A stretch of DNA of 64,000 nucleotides from Acinetobacter higginsii (GCF_000369525.1 NZ_KB850076.1:1-64000), one strand, 5' to 3'; positions 37,799 through 47,337 are shown, counted from the first letter of the stretch. Numbers and translations: made by a program. The notes: generated from the sequence alone by a model not told the origin.

Positions 37799-39790
37799 TT
37801 ATTCTCTCGCTAAAGCAGCAACTGGATCGAGTTGTGCCGCATTTCGTGCTGGCAAGAAGCCAAATACAATACCAATCATGCTTGAGCAGACAAAGGCTGC
37901 AACAATTGAAGTGGTCGAATAACTCATTTCAATGATGCCTTTGGCAAAGTGTCCGATGATTTGTCCAATCCCTAAAGAGAGCAGTACACCCAAGATACCG
38001 CCTAGTAAACAGACCAGAATTGCTTCAATCAGGAATTGCTGCAAAATATCACTTTGTCGAGCACCAACCGCCATACGTACGCCAATCTCTTGGGTTCGTT
38101 CAGTCACAGAAACCAGCATAATATTCATAACCCCAATACCGCCAACGACTAAAGAAATCACAGCGATTGCAGAAATTAACAGGGTCATGGTTGCAGTGGT
38201 TTGCTGAATGGTTTCACGAATACTGTCAGAGTTTTGGGTAAACACATCTTGAGCACCGTGACGTTGTTCCAGCAAGGTTAGAATCGCGTTTTCAGCAGCG
38301 CTACTTGGGTATTCATCTTTGATACGCACGATGATGCTACGTACATTGGATTGCCCCAGCATACGGCTCATGACCGTCGAGTAGGGCAGGTAAACATTCA
38401 GGCTGTCTGAATTTCCCATAAAGCCTTGCTGGGCATCAATCACGCCGATAATTCGACTTGGAACACTACCTAACAGTAATACTTGACCGACAGGATTGGT
38501 GCCATCTGCAAAGAAGGTCTTTTCAGTATTGGTATCAATCACCACATCTTGGGCACGTTCAGTCACACTTGCCTTATCGAAAGGCTGTCCTGATTTAAAG
38601 GTCATACCACGGACATAGAAGAAATCAGAACTGACGCCATTTACCGTTGCCGCTGCCTCAGTATCTTTATAACGCAGGGTTAAACTGGTATTGGCAGAAG
38701 GACTAACCCCATCGACATAGGGTTGTTCTGCCAGTGCTTCGGCATCGGCAGGGACTAGTGTTTTGACTTGTGAGGTCCGTGAGTTATCACCAAAGCCACG
38801 ACCTTGATACACGGTAATGGTATTGGTGCCCAGACTACTAATATTTTCTAAAATTTGCTTCTGCGAGCCATTACCTAGCGCCACTACGGAGACCACGGAT
38901 GCAATACCGATAATAATCCCGAGCATGGTCAAAAAGGTACGCATGCGGTGCGCATTCATGGCAAGCAATGCCATACGGAAGGCTTCACCAAGACGGTCGA
39001 AGAACGAACGCCAAGCAGAGGTTTTCTTCTGCGGGTTACGCTCTAAGGTTTGATGCTCCAGTTCGGGGTCATTATGTTCAGGCGTGTTGGCGTGGTCGGA
39101 AATAATATTACCGTCGCTGATCTCAATAATTCGGGTCGCATTTTTCGCGACATTGAGATCATGGGTGACCAGAATAATGGTATGGCCTTTGGCATTCAGC
39201 TCACGCAAAATGCGCATTACTTCGACACCACTGTTCTTATCCAATGCACCTGTGGGTTCATCGGCAAGAATCACATCACCACCATTCATCAACGCACGTG
39301 CAATCGACACTCGTTGTTGCTGACCACCAGATAGCTGGCTTGGGCGATGATGCAAACGTTCTTCTAACCCTAGTTCGGATAGTAGTTCAGCAGAACGTTC
39401 TTGGCGAAGATGACTGTCTACACCCGCATAAATTGCAGGAACCTCAACGTTACCTGAAGCACTGAGATCACCCAATAAGTGATAACGCTGGAAAATAAAA
39501 CCAAAATATTCACGGCGTAATTGTGCCAGTTCATCTGGTTCTAATTGGCGTGTTTCTCTACCATTGACCTTGTAACTTCCTGCGCTGGGCTTATCAAGAC
39601 AACCCAAGATGTTCATCAAGGTGGATTTACCCGAACCCGATTGCCCGACAATCGCAACCAACTCACCTGCATAAATTTTTAAATCAATGCCTTTGAGAAT
39701 CTGTACGGTGCCTTCACCCGCAGGAAATTCACGGGTGAGCTGACTGACCTCAAGCAGTGGTTGTGATGAATGTGTTTGATTTTGAGTCAT
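37799..39790 (-). CDS. macB: macrolide export ATP-binding/permease protein MacB
   Basis: 663 residues. The N-terminal ABC ATPase has Walker A GQSGSGKST, the signature LSGGQQQR, and Walker B VILADEPTGALD. Then come four membrane helices (one after residue 275 at MRTFLTMLGIIIGIASVVSVV and three at the C-terminus) and a large periplasmic MacB-PCD domain. MacB is a mechanotransmission ABC exporter that drives the channel via MacA; family substrates include macrolides and peptides. One base separates it from macA. In Acinetobacter the MacAB-channel set is linked to envelope stress tolerance. Confidence 0.96.
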   Translation of the reverse strand: MTQNQTHSSQPLLEVSQLTREFPAGEGTVQILKGIDLKIYAGELVAIVGQSGSGKSTLMNILGCLDKPSAGSYKVNGRETRQLEPDELAQLRREYFGFIFQRYHLLGDLSASGNVEVPAIYAGVDSHLRQERSAELLSELGLEERLHHRPSQLSGGQQQRVSIARALMNGGDVILADEPTGALDKNSGVEVMRILRELNAKGHTIILVTHDLNVAKNATRIIEISDGNIISDHANTPEHNDPELEHQTLERNPQKKTSAWRSFFDRLGEAFRMALLAMNAHRMRTFLTMLGIIIGIASVVSVVALGNGSQKQILENISSLGTNTITVYQGRGFGDNSRTSQVKTLVPADAEALAEQPYVDGVSPSANTSLTLRYKDTEAAATVNGVSSDFFYVRGMTFKSGQPFDKASVTERAQDVVIDTNTEKTFFADGTNPVGQVLLLGSVPSRIIGVIDAQQGFMGNSDSLNVYLPYSTVMSRMLGQSNVRSIIVRIKDEYPSSAAENAILTLLEQRHGAQDVFTQNSDSIRETIQQTTATMTLLISAIAVISLVVGGIGVMNIMLVSVTERTQEIGVRMAVGARQSDILQQFLIEAILVCLLGGILGVLLSLGIGQIIGHFAKGIIEMSYSTTSIVAAFVCSSMIGIVFGFLPARNAAQLDPVAALARE

Positions 39791-39791
39791 A

Positions 39792-41135
39792 TTACATTCT
39801 CATTGCACGTTGATTGCTACGTTTGGCTGCTTCATTTGAACTGTCTGAGGCATCTGCAATCACCACTTGATCACCTTGTTTTAAACCTTTAAGCACTTGT
39901 GCGGTGACACGGTTATTCAGGCCAATCAATACTGGTTGCGGCTGAGCCGTACCATCAGCTTGTAAGACACGAACCATACCTGTTGATGCTTTACCTTGAG
40001 CAATCAGCGCTTTTTCTTCTTCACTGAGCTCTAGGCGTTTTGGACGTTGTGTCTTGTCAGCATCCGGTTTTTTCGCTTGATCAGCTGATGAAGCACCATT
40101 GGCTTGACCACCCTTAGCACGGTTACCACGTTGAGTTTGGATGGCTGCCGCAGGCACAGTCAGTGCATTTTTTGCTTCTGCCAACACAATATAAACCTGT
40201 GCGGTCATATCAATACGAAGTTTGCCGTCTTCATTCGGTACATCAAATAAAGCGTTGTAGTACACCGCAGCATTCGACGTTGATGAACTGCTGCTACTGC
40301 TGGTTTCGGTATTAATCGAATTTGGTGCAGGTTCCACTTGGCGCAATTTAGCGTAATGTTTTTTATCGCTATTGCCTAAAGTGGTGAAATACACGGTTTG
40401 ACCTTGTTCAACTTTCATGACATCGGCTTCAGAAATCTGTGCCTTGATGGTCATGGTATCGAGTTTTGCTAATTTCACGATGGTCGGTGCAGTTTGGTTG
40501 GCGTTTACGGTTTGACCTTCTTCCGTCACAATCGCCACAATGGTGCCATCCATCGGTGCCACGATACGGGTATAACCTAAATTTTCTTTTGCCGTAGCCA
40601 AGGTTAGGCGAGATTGCTCGATTTGTGCATTAATCGAGGTAATTTGTGCCTGAGCTGTTTTAAAGTTTGCCAACGCACTTTCGAGTTCAGCACGCGAAGT
40701 GGCATCTTGGCTATACATGGCTTGTTGGCGTTTATATTCCGCTTCAACCTTGGCTAAATTGGCTTGCTGTACTGCCAACTGCGCTTGTTGATTTTTAATA
40801 CTGGCATCGGCTGTTTTGAGTTCGTTCTCTTGGCGAATCGAGTCAATTTGCGCAATCAACTGACCTTGTTTGACTTGGTCACCCAATTGCACATACATTT
40901 TTTTCACCTGACCCGATACCTGCGCACCGACACTTACCATTTTGGTGGCTTCCAGTACCCCAGTTGCCAATACCGAATCTTCGATATCGCCGCGAGAGAC
41001 TTCAGCGCTAATATATTGTGGTGCTTGAGCTTTAGGTTTGAAGAACATCCATCCGAGCGCTGCAATGATCAGCACCCCGATAGCGATCATAATGATTTTA
41101 CGCGGTTGGATTTTTTTTGCGTTTGTTTTTGGCAT
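39792..41135 (-). CDS. macA: periplasmic adaptor protein MacA
   Basis: 447 residues. One N-terminal membrane helix (IIMIAIGVLIIAALGWMFF), a lipoyl half (VSVGAQVSGQVKKMYVQLGDQVKQGQLIAQID), a long coiled-coil hairpin (QQAQLAVQQANLAKVEAEY and partner), then the second lipoyl half and beta-barrel (APMDGTIVAIVTEEGQTVN). A Ser-rich stretch and a Lys/Gln-rich linker near residues 270-360 are longer than usual. It bridges MacB and the outer-membrane channel. First gene of the operon on the minus strand. Confidence 0.95.
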   Translation of the reverse strand: MPKTNAKKIQPRKIIMIAIGVLIIAALGWMFFKPKAQAPQYISAEVSRGDIEDSVLATGVLEATKMVSVGAQVSGQVKKMYVQLGDQVKQGQLIAQIDSIRQENELKTADASIKNQQAQLAVQQANLAKVEAEYKRQQAMYSQDATSRAELESALANFKTAQAQITSINAQIEQSRLTLATAKENLGYTRIVAPMDGTIVAIVTEEGQTVNANQTAPTIVKLAKLDTMTIKAQISEADVMKVEQGQTVYFTTLGNSDKKHYAKLRQVEPAPNSINTETSSSSSSSTSNAAVYYNALFDVPNEDGKLRIDMTAQVYIVLAEAKNALTVPAAAIQTQRGNRAKGGQANGASSADQAKKPDADKTQRPKRLELSEEEKALIAQGKASTGMVRVLQADGTAQPQPVLIGLNNRVTAQVLKGLKQGDQVVIADASDSSNEAAKRSNQRAMRM

Positions 41136-41243
41136 GGCAGCAGGTCAAAAGTGAAAAACTGGACTTAGTATAAAAGTGAAATAAGGATAAAGCGTGAATA
41201 TTTTTAATCTAGAATGAGAATTATTTGCTTTTTTGCCGATAAG

Positions 41244-42086
41244 TTATTCTATAAAAATCTGATAAATACTACGCACACCTTGTTCGGCAGTTGTTGCAAG
41301 GGCGATGCCACCTGATGTAGGGAGCGTATATTCACGTAGGTTAATTCGAATCAGACCTGGCGCAAATTGCTCACTAAAATAACGTACGGTTGGAATGGCT
41401 GTACCAGCGCCCATTTCTATCACCACAGGGCGCTGATAATCTTTTAGAAAAGCTTTTAAGCGTTTTGCCTGCAGATCATGTTGGTGGCTTAACCAACGCA
41501 TATCATTGAACATTAAGATATTCGGTCGTGCCAGACCGCCACAGTGCGGACATTGTGGTAACTCTCCTCGCAATTGACAGTCTTGATGATTGATTTCTGG
41601 TCTTAATTCATCTGCGGACCAAATGGTCTGTGTACACGCGTCCAGACATTGCAGATGATGAATCGAACCATGACATTCATAAATGTGATCAGGATTAAAT
41701 CCCGCTTTTTGAAATTGGCCATCGACATTCGAGGTAAATACAAAAGTAGGGAGTTCTAATATTTCTGCCAGTTGCTTCAGTTGTAGAAAGCCTGAATGGG
41801 GTGTGGTCTGACGATACAGTGCCAAGCGATGCCCGTAAAATCCCCAAGCCAAATGTGGATGCCGTTTAAACGCGGCTGGATTGGCAATTTCGGTGAAATC
41901 GATGCGTTGTTTACCTAGCTCGGGATAGGCTTGCCACATGCCCTGATTACCTCGAAAGTCAGGTAAACCCGAATCGACGCCCATACCAGCACCTGCACTG
42001 ATGATCAGGCTGTCGGCTTGTTGGAATAGATTTTTGATCTGCTTGATTTGGTCGGGGCTTAAATGGAATGACATGCGTTGATCCAT
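41244..42086 (-). CDS. Sir2 family NAD-dependent protein deacylase
   Basis: 280 residues; MSFHLSPDQ four residues in is an alternative start. Sirtuin motifs are present with family variations: GAGMGVDSGLPDFRG (NAD-binding), TSNVDGQF (in place of TQNVD), ECHGS with the catalytic His, two CxxC-type zinc sites (CLDAC and CPHCGG) and RPNILMFND. It removes acyl groups from lysines using NAD. It belongs to a subgroup other than classic CobB, judging by these motif changes. Downstream of holA by 30 bases, so probably in the leuS-lptE-holA transcript. Confidence 0.9.
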   Translation of the reverse strand: MDQRMSFHLSPDQIKQIKNLFQQADSLIISAGAGMGVDSGLPDFRGNQGMWQAYPELGKQRIDFTEIANPAAFKRHPHLAWGFYGHRLALYRQTTPHSGFLQLKQLAEILELPTFVFTSNVDGQFQKAGFNPDHIYECHGSIHHLQCLDACTQTIWSADELRPEINHQDCQLRGELPQCPHCGGLARPNILMFNDMRWLSHQHDLQAKRLKAFLKDYQRPVVIEMGAGTAIPTVRYFSEQFAPGLIRINLREYTLPTSGGIALATTAEQGVRSIYQIFIE

Positions 42087-42116
42087 TATTTTTATTATGT
42101 GATGAAGATGAATGCT

Positions 42117-43112
42117 CTAAGCAGGTTGAGCAAACAGTGTAGTACCACACAGTTCAGCTAAGGCTTGTAGCATCAGCTGTTCTGGATTTTCTTTGGACAT
42201 ACCTTTGATCGCAGCATCAATACGCAACAATAAATCAGACCAAGTTAGGAATTGTCGCGGATTTAAACGACGTAGAGCTTGTTGATATTGTGATACTTTG
42301 GTTTTCCAGATCCCAAGTTGAATCGCATTATGTGGCTGTTCAAATAGCTGCATCAGTAAGCGCATTTCTTTGCTTAGGGTCCATAAAATCAGACTATCAG
42401 GCTCACCCGCAGCGATTAGATATTGGTAAATCTTGACTGACTGCGCCAAGTTTCCAGCAAGCAAGGCATCACTTAAATCATAAGTTGTATAACGCGATTG
42501 GTCCTGTAAGCAGGAATACAATTGTTCAATCTGAATCTGTTGGATATCGGGGAAAGTATCCGCAACCCGCATTAAACTGTTTTTAGCAGCCAACAAGTTA
42601 TGTTCATGATGCTGCATCAACCATTGCCAAGCATCATGATTCAGTTGAATCCCCAGTTTTTCGGCTTCGATGCTTAAGATGCGTTGTCGATCTTGTGGGT
42701 AGGTCGCCGTCAGCGCAACCACAACACCATTGGCTTCGACCACTTGGAAAAAAGCTGATTTTAAACTGCTGCTGTCTTGCTTCGGTAAAACAATCAGTAA
42801 GAGGTTATGTTCATTATGTTGAATATAACTCTTAAGTAGTTTTAAGCCGTTGGCATCGGGTTTGATATTGCCATGTACTTCAATTGCAAGTTGTTGCGAA
42901 AATAGCGACAAACTGTTGAGCGCGTTAAAAACATTTTTCCAGTCATTGACACTACTAATGTCATAACGTTGGCGTTCAACGTCTTGTTGTTGCCAGCTTT
43001 TACGAAAAGTGTCGAGCAGATTCTGTTCAAGCAAAGGCTCTTGTCCGTGCATAATCCATGCACCGCGAGCCTCATCAACACGTTTTAACGCTTGAACATA
43101 ATCTAGTTTCAT
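42117..43112 (-). CDS. holA: DNA polymerase III delta subunit
   Basis: 331 residues. The AAA-like clamp-loader wrench subunit has the family start MKLDYVQALKR, the region NSLSLFSQQLAIEVHG and LIVLPKQDSSSLKS; there is no functional Walker A, as expected for delta. It opens the beta clamp within the gamma complex. It lies 9 bases after lptE, the standard order leuS-lptE-holA. Confidence 0.95.
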   Translation of the reverse strand: MKLDYVQALKRVDEARGAWIMHGQEPLLEQNLLDTFRKSWQQQDVERQRYDISSVNDWKNVFNALNSLSLFSQQLAIEVHGNIKPDANGLKLLKSYIQHNEHNLLLIVLPKQDSSSLKSAFFQVVEANGVVVALTATYPQDRQRILSIEAEKLGIQLNHDAWQWLMQHHEHNLLAAKNSLMRVADTFPDIQQIQIEQLYSCLQDQSRYTTYDLSDALLAGNLAQSVKIYQYLIAAGEPDSLILWTLSKEMRLLMQLFEQPHNAIQLGIWKTKVSQYQQALRRLNPRQFLTWSDLLLRIDAAIKGMSKENPEQLMLQALAELCGTTLFAQPA

Positions 43113-43121
43113 AATGACAAA

Positions 43122-43631
43122 TTAAGGTTGAGCTTTAGGTAAACGATTGGCTGCGATTTGACGCGTAATTTGCTGCGCCACATCATCAATCACAATACGG
43201 TTTAGATAAGCTTCTTGTTGGTTATCAGTGTTGACCGTTGCCACGTCGTATTGATAGGTACGAGAAGCGGTTAAGGTACGGGGTTCGGTAATTTTTTTGC
43301 CTTGGCGGTCTTCAATCTGGAAGGTCACTGTTAAACGTAACAACACTTCTGTCAATTTACCATTCAGTAATTGGCGGCGAGGGGTGTAATCCAATATACG
43401 AAGTACATAAGCATCATTGGCATTACTCAGTTGAACACCGGTCGCGCTGAGATAAATACTAAGCTTATTTTCAAGTTCGCTTGTACTCGCAGGCATGGCG
43501 AGCGTGAGTTTGTTATAGACCAGTGGCGCTGCTGTTGGATTACTTCCCTTTAGATGAAAGCCACAGCCGACTAAGCCTGCACTTAGGCCTAAAGTGAGTA
43601 CGATAGCAGCTGCACGTTGCGCTAAGTGCAT
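43122..43631 (-). CDS. lptE: LPS-assembly lipoprotein LptE
   Basis: 169 residues. Lipobox LVGCGF (Cys near residue 23) is followed by HLKGSNP, and the fold includes TRTLTASRTYQYD-like RTLTASRTYQYDVATVNTDN. LptE plugs the LptD barrel and helps deliver lipopolysaccharide or lipooligosaccharide to the outer membrane. The REP-like repeat between it and leuS may form RNA hairpins. Confidence 0.93.
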   Translation of the reverse strand: MHLAQRAAAIVLTLGLSAGLVGCGFHLKGSNPTAAPLVYNKLTLAMPASTSELENKLSIYLSATGVQLSNANDAYVLRILDYTPRRQLLNGKLTEVLLRLTVTFQIEDRQGKKITEPRTLTASRTYQYDVATVNTDNQQEAYLNRIVIDDVAQQITRQIAANRLPKAQP

Positions 43632-43652
43632 ATTTATTCCTCGAATGAAATC

Positions 43653-43715
43653 TCTTCTAATCCCTTTTTCTTATAGAAGGGGGAAACCTCTCTTTTTTAA
43701 GAGAGGTTAGAAAGG
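43653..43715. repeat. REP-like composite palindrome between leuS and lptE
   Basis: On the - strand it reads as an outer pair of arms (AATCCTTTCTAA / TTAGAAGAGATT) enclosing two inner hairpins, AACCTCTCTT / AAGAGAGGTT and CCCCCTTCT / AGAAAAAGGG. The same layout is seen in the element between ilvH and ilvC at 49565-49634. It would fold as a cruciform-like RNA within the leuS-lptE transcript. Confidence 0.65.
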
Positions 43716-43719
43716 ATTA

Positions 43720-46344
43720 TTAAACTACTAAGTTAACAAGTTTATTTGGTACCACAATTTCTTTCTTGGTAGGGCCAGTCAAGAATTGTTGCACTTCTGG
43801 TAAGGCTTTTGCCAATGCCAATAAATCATCTTTTGAGATATCGACTGCGACGTCTAACTTACCACGAAGTTTACCATTCACTTGTACAACAATCGTTTGT
43901 GTATTACGGGTTAACGCTGACTCATCCACTTGCGGGAATTCGATCGTCGTTAATTCCAAACCAAACTGAGTTAACAAAGTTTGACTCAAATGTGGTGCAA
44001 ATGGTGCAAGTAAGGTGAGCAATGTGGTGATTGCTTCACGTGCAACAGCTACATCATTGTCATCTTTTGCTTCGAACTTATTGCTGGCATTGAGTAATTC
44101 CATCAATGCGGCAATTGCCGTGTTGAACGCATGACGACGTTCGATGTCATCACCCACTTTTTGGATGGTTTCATGGGTTTTACGACGTAAATCTTGCGCA
44201 TCTTTTGATAAGTTTGCAGTATCGATCGCTGTTGCTTGATTGCCTTTTTCCAAGAAGCCTGCAGCCAAACGCCATACACGTTTCAAGAAGCGGTTAGCTC
44301 CTTCAACACCTGCATCAGACCATTCTAGTGATTGATCTGGTGGTGCAGCGAACATCATGAAGACACGAGCAGTATCTGCGCCGTATTGATCAATAATCGC
44401 TTGTGGGTCGATACCGTTGTTTTTTGACTTAGACATTTTTTCTTGTCCGCCAATCACAACTTCCTGACCATCACCTGAATATTTCGCAGACAGGATACGA
44501 CCTTTTTCGTCACGTTCTAATTCGATGTCAGCAGGGTTGAACCAAGTTTTCTTGCCGTTTTCTGCTTCACGGTAGAAGGTATCTGCCAACACCATGCCTT
44601 GAGTGAGCAAGTTGGTAAATGGTTCATTACCTTGTACCACACCTTCATCACGCATCAATTTATGGAAGAAACGTGCATAAAGTAAGTGCAAGATTGCATG
44701 TTCAACACCACCGATATATTGGTTCACAGGAAGCCAGCTTTGTGCTGCTTCAGGTTTTACCATACCGCCAGTAAAGTCTGGAGATGCATAACGTGCATAG
44801 TACCAAGAGGATTCTACAAAGGTGTCCAAGGTATCGGTTTCACGACGAGCATCGCCACCACAGCTTGGGCATTTGGTTTCGTAGAATTCAGGCATCTTGT
44901 TCAATGGGTTACCAGAACCATCTGGAACCACATCGGTCGGTAATACCACAGGTAATTGATCTTCTGGAACAGTGACTTGACCACAGCTGTTACAGTTGAT
45001 CATTGGAATTGGGCAACCCCAGTAACGTTGACGAGAAACACCCCAGTCACGTAAACGGAATTGAACCTTAGAATTTGCTAAAGCTTGTGGTTCTAATTTT
45101 GCAAGGAAGGCATCAAAAGCAGCTTGGAATGCTAAACCATCAAACTCGCCCGAATTAACCAATTTGCCATCTTTCGAGCCATACCATTCTTGCCATTCAG
45201 TTGCAGAATACGCTGCATCATCAGCACCTTGGGCATCGATCACTTGTTTGATTGGCAAGTTGAATTTATTGGCAAATTCAAAATCACGCTCATCATGTGC
45301 AGGAACCGCCATTACAGCGCCTGAACCGTATGACATCAATACATAGTTGGCAATCCAGACAGGAAGTTCAGCGCCAGTCACTGGATGCTTAACAGATAAA
45401 CCTGTTGCCATACCTTTCTTTTCAGCCGTGGCTAAATCCGCTTCGGCAACTGAACCCATACGGCATTCTTCAATAAATGCTGCAAGTTCAGGATTGTTTT
45501 CAGCCGCTTTCAGCGCCATTGGGTGTTCTGCTGCAACAGCAACATAAGTCACACCCATCAAGGTATCCGCGCGCGTGGTATAAACGGTTAGGCCATCTGC
45601 ATAGATTGCTGGATTCGCAGAAGGGAAGGTAATTTCCATTCCCGTTGAACGACCAATCCAGTTACGTTGCATGGTCAAGACCTGTTGTGGCCAGCCATCT
45701 TTTAACGTATCTAAATCGTCTAATAATTCTTGTGCATAGTCGGTAATGCGGAAGTAGTACATTGGAATATCGCGTTTTTCAACCAATGCACCTGAACGCC
45801 AACCACGACCATTTTCAACTTGCTCGTTGGCTAACACGGTCTGGTCTACTGGGTCCCAGTTCACGGTTGATAGCTTACGATAGATCAAGCCTTTCTTATA
45901 AAGTTGTACGAATAACCATTGTTCCCAGTGGTAGTACTCTGGTGTACAGGTCGCAAATTCACGATCCCAGTCGACAGACAGACCCAATTTTTTTAATTGG
46001 TCACGCATGTAGGCAATGTTTTCAAAAGTCCATTTTGCTGGTGCAACTTGGTGTGCAATCGCTGCATTTTCAGCCGGCAAACCAAATGCATCCCAACCCA
46101 TTGGTTGTAATACTGTTTCGCCTTTTAAACGATGGAAACGGCTGATCACGTCACCAATGGTGTAGTTACGCACATGCCCCATGTGCAGTTTGCCACTTGG
46201 GTACGGGAACATCGACAGGATATAGCGATGTTTGCCCTCTACAGTGTCTGCAACTTTAAAAACTTTGCGATTGTCCCAGTCTTGTTGAACTTGAGGCTCA
46301 ATGGCACTTGCTTGATATTCGGAGTCAATGTGAGAAGTCGTCAT
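43720..46344 (-). CDS. leuS: leucyl-tRNA synthetase
   Basis: 874 residues, full length. Class I motifs are PYPSGKLHMGHVRN (HIGH) near residue 47 and EKMSKSKNNGIDP (KMSKS). Between them lie the editing domain (TTRADTLMGVTYVAVAAEHP) and a zinc-like CNSCGQ/CPSCGG segment. The C-terminal anticodon region ends NGKLRGKLDV. It charges tRNA-Leu and is first in the leuS-lptE-holA transcript. Confidence 0.98.
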   Translation of the reverse strand: MTTSHIDSEYQASAIEPQVQQDWDNRKVFKVADTVEGKHRYILSMFPYPSGKLHMGHVRNYTIGDVISRFHRLKGETVLQPMGWDAFGLPAENAAIAHQVAPAKWTFENIAYMRDQLKKLGLSVDWDREFATCTPEYYHWEQWLFVQLYKKGLIYRKLSTVNWDPVDQTVLANEQVENGRGWRSGALVEKRDIPMYYFRITDYAQELLDDLDTLKDGWPQQVLTMQRNWIGRSTGMEITFPSANPAIYADGLTVYTTRADTLMGVTYVAVAAEHPMALKAAENNPELAAFIEECRMGSVAEADLATAEKKGMATGLSVKHPVTGAELPVWIANYVLMSYGSGAVMAVPAHDERDFEFANKFNLPIKQVIDAQGADDAAYSATEWQEWYGSKDGKLVNSGEFDGLAFQAAFDAFLAKLEPQALANSKVQFRLRDWGVSRQRYWGCPIPMINCNSCGQVTVPEDQLPVVLPTDVVPDGSGNPLNKMPEFYETKCPSCGGDARRETDTLDTFVESSWYYARYASPDFTGGMVKPEAAQSWLPVNQYIGGVEHAILHLLYARFFHKLMRDEGVVQGNEPFTNLLTQGMVLADTFYREAENGKKTWFNPADIELERDEKGRILSAKYSGDGQEVVIGGQEKMSKSKNNGIDPQAIIDQYGADTARVFMMFAAPPDQSLEWSDAGVEGANRFLKRVWRLAAGFLEKGNQATAIDTANLSKDAQDLRRKTHETIQKVGDDIERRHAFNTAIAALMELLNASNKFEAKDDNDVAVAREAITTLLTLLAPFAPHLSQTLLTQFGLELTTIEFPQVDESALTRNTQTIVVQVNGKLRGKLDVAVDISKDDLLALAKALPEVQQFLTGPTKKEIVVPNKLVNLVV

Positions 46345-46487
46345 AGGGATATGCGATACAACAAAAAAGTAAAGTTAAGATTGCTGCACAGCATAGCGCA
46401 AAATTGTAGGAAATGTCAGTTTTTAGATCGGGATTTTATCTGCAAGGCCGCCGTGTTGAAGATGACCTTGCAGGTTTAGATCGCTAT

Positions 46488-46829
46488 TTAGCGTTCTGAT
46501 GTTGCTGGTGCAGGGCTTTGTGGTTTTACTGAGTTCGCTGGAGTAGATGGCGCTGTCGGCGGTGTTTGCTGTGTTACATTCGGTGTGACTTCAGGATTCG
46601 CTTGATGGCTTTGTTGATTCGTTGGATTGGTGCTTTGATGGCTATTGCCATACGTTGAAACTTTGTCCAAACGCTTTGCACCTTTGGGCGGCGGCGTAGT
46701 GGTGTAATGAGTAGAACCATTGGCATCGACCCATTTGTAATATTGTTGCGCATAGTTTTGGCTAGAACAAAGCAATAAAGTAGCGGCTGAAATTGTATAT
46801 AAGATTGTTTTTAAATAAGATGTCTTCAT
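46488..46829 (-). CDS. DUF4124 domain-containing secreted protein
   Basis: 113 residues from MKTSYLKTILYTIS, chosen because GGGGAG lies 7-12 bases upstream; five further codons are open in frame. A signal peptide ends near NYAQQ. The short DUF4124 motif QYYKWVDANGSTHYTTTPPP follows, then a low-complexity tail rich in Pro, Thr, Asn and Gln (residues 60-113). The function of DUF4124 is unknown; members sit in the periplasm or envelope. Confidence 0.85.
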   Translation of the reverse strand: MKTSYLKTILYTISAATLLLCSSQNYAQQYYKWVDANGSTHYTTTPPPKGAKRLDKVSTYGNSHQSTNPTNQQSHQANPEVTPNVTQQTPPTAPSTPANSVKPQSPAPATSER

Positions 46830-47022
46830 ATTTGATCTCCCCAAGAGAATGCTGAATATATTCGATCAAAGTGTCTAAATAAGCAGTTTACAATGCCTAT
46901 TTTAAAGCAAAAAGAAAATAGTTTTTTGATAAATGGGCGTTTAACAAGACCAAATTATTCTGTGAAATGTGTTTAAAAAAACGGCAGCTAAAAAATATTC
47001 GTTAAAATCCTTTTCTTTGTTC

Positions 47023-47051
47023 TTGACATTGCTTATGAAAGAAACAAGAAT
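47023..47051 (+). promoter_or_regulatory. ilvI: candidate sigma70 promoter of the ilvI leader
   Basis: TTGACA (47023-47028) is a perfect -35 hexamer, with 17 bases to AAGAAT (47046-47051), a 4/6 match to TATAAT. Transcription from here would give a leader of about 280 nt before ilvI. The region from 46845 to 47022 is A/T-rich and shows no gene. Not certain: the branched-chain-rich mini-ORF described in the findings starts within the -10, and if it is real the promoter must lie further upstream. Confidence 0.4.
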
Positions 47052-47117
47052 GCTTTCTCAAGTTTTATATGTGTTTATTTGATCACCCTTCGAATAAATG
47101 TCATGGCTTGCAATGGA

Positions 47118-47148
47118 CATTCTTTCTAGCCGAGAGAATGATTTTTTG
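47118..47148 (+). terminator. possible attenuator terminator in the ilvI leader
   Basis: CATTCTTTC / GAGAGAATG with a five-base TAGCC loop, 9 pairs including one G-U, followed by ATTTTTTG. It lies about 190 bases upstream of ilvI, inside the presumed leader rather than after a gene. An alternative hairpin, AATGTC (47097) with GACATT (47116), would use part of its left arm. This is the arrangement expected of an attenuator, but it is only inferred. Confidence 0.5.
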
Positions 47149-47288
47149 AAATATGCTTATCCCAGCACATTTTGATTCGAGATGTCATCAAGTTTATACG
47201 GCTGATGAGTCTCAGAAAATTTTTCCTATTGCAGCAAAAACGAGTAGAATACGCACACTTATAAGAAGTGCAAAAGTTAATGAATGAA

Positions 47289-47315
47289 CACAATTTATGT
47301 CTCCCATAAATTGTG
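47289..47315 (+). repeat. perfect inverted repeat just before ilvI
   Basis: CACAATTTATG and CATAAATTGTG are exact reverse complements separated by TCTCC. The repeat ends 8 bases before the Shine-Dalgarno AGGGTG. There is no U-run, so it is not a terminator. It could be a protein-binding operator or an RNA hairpin controlling access to the ribosome site. Confidence 0.6.
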
Positions 47316-47337
47316 CAAAATACTAGGGTGAATCACG

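Noticed and set aside
37556..37922. Two plus-strand ORFs across the macB 3' end and spacer
   Set aside because: They have no ribosome site, overlap macB and the inverted repeat, and have no protein-like features.
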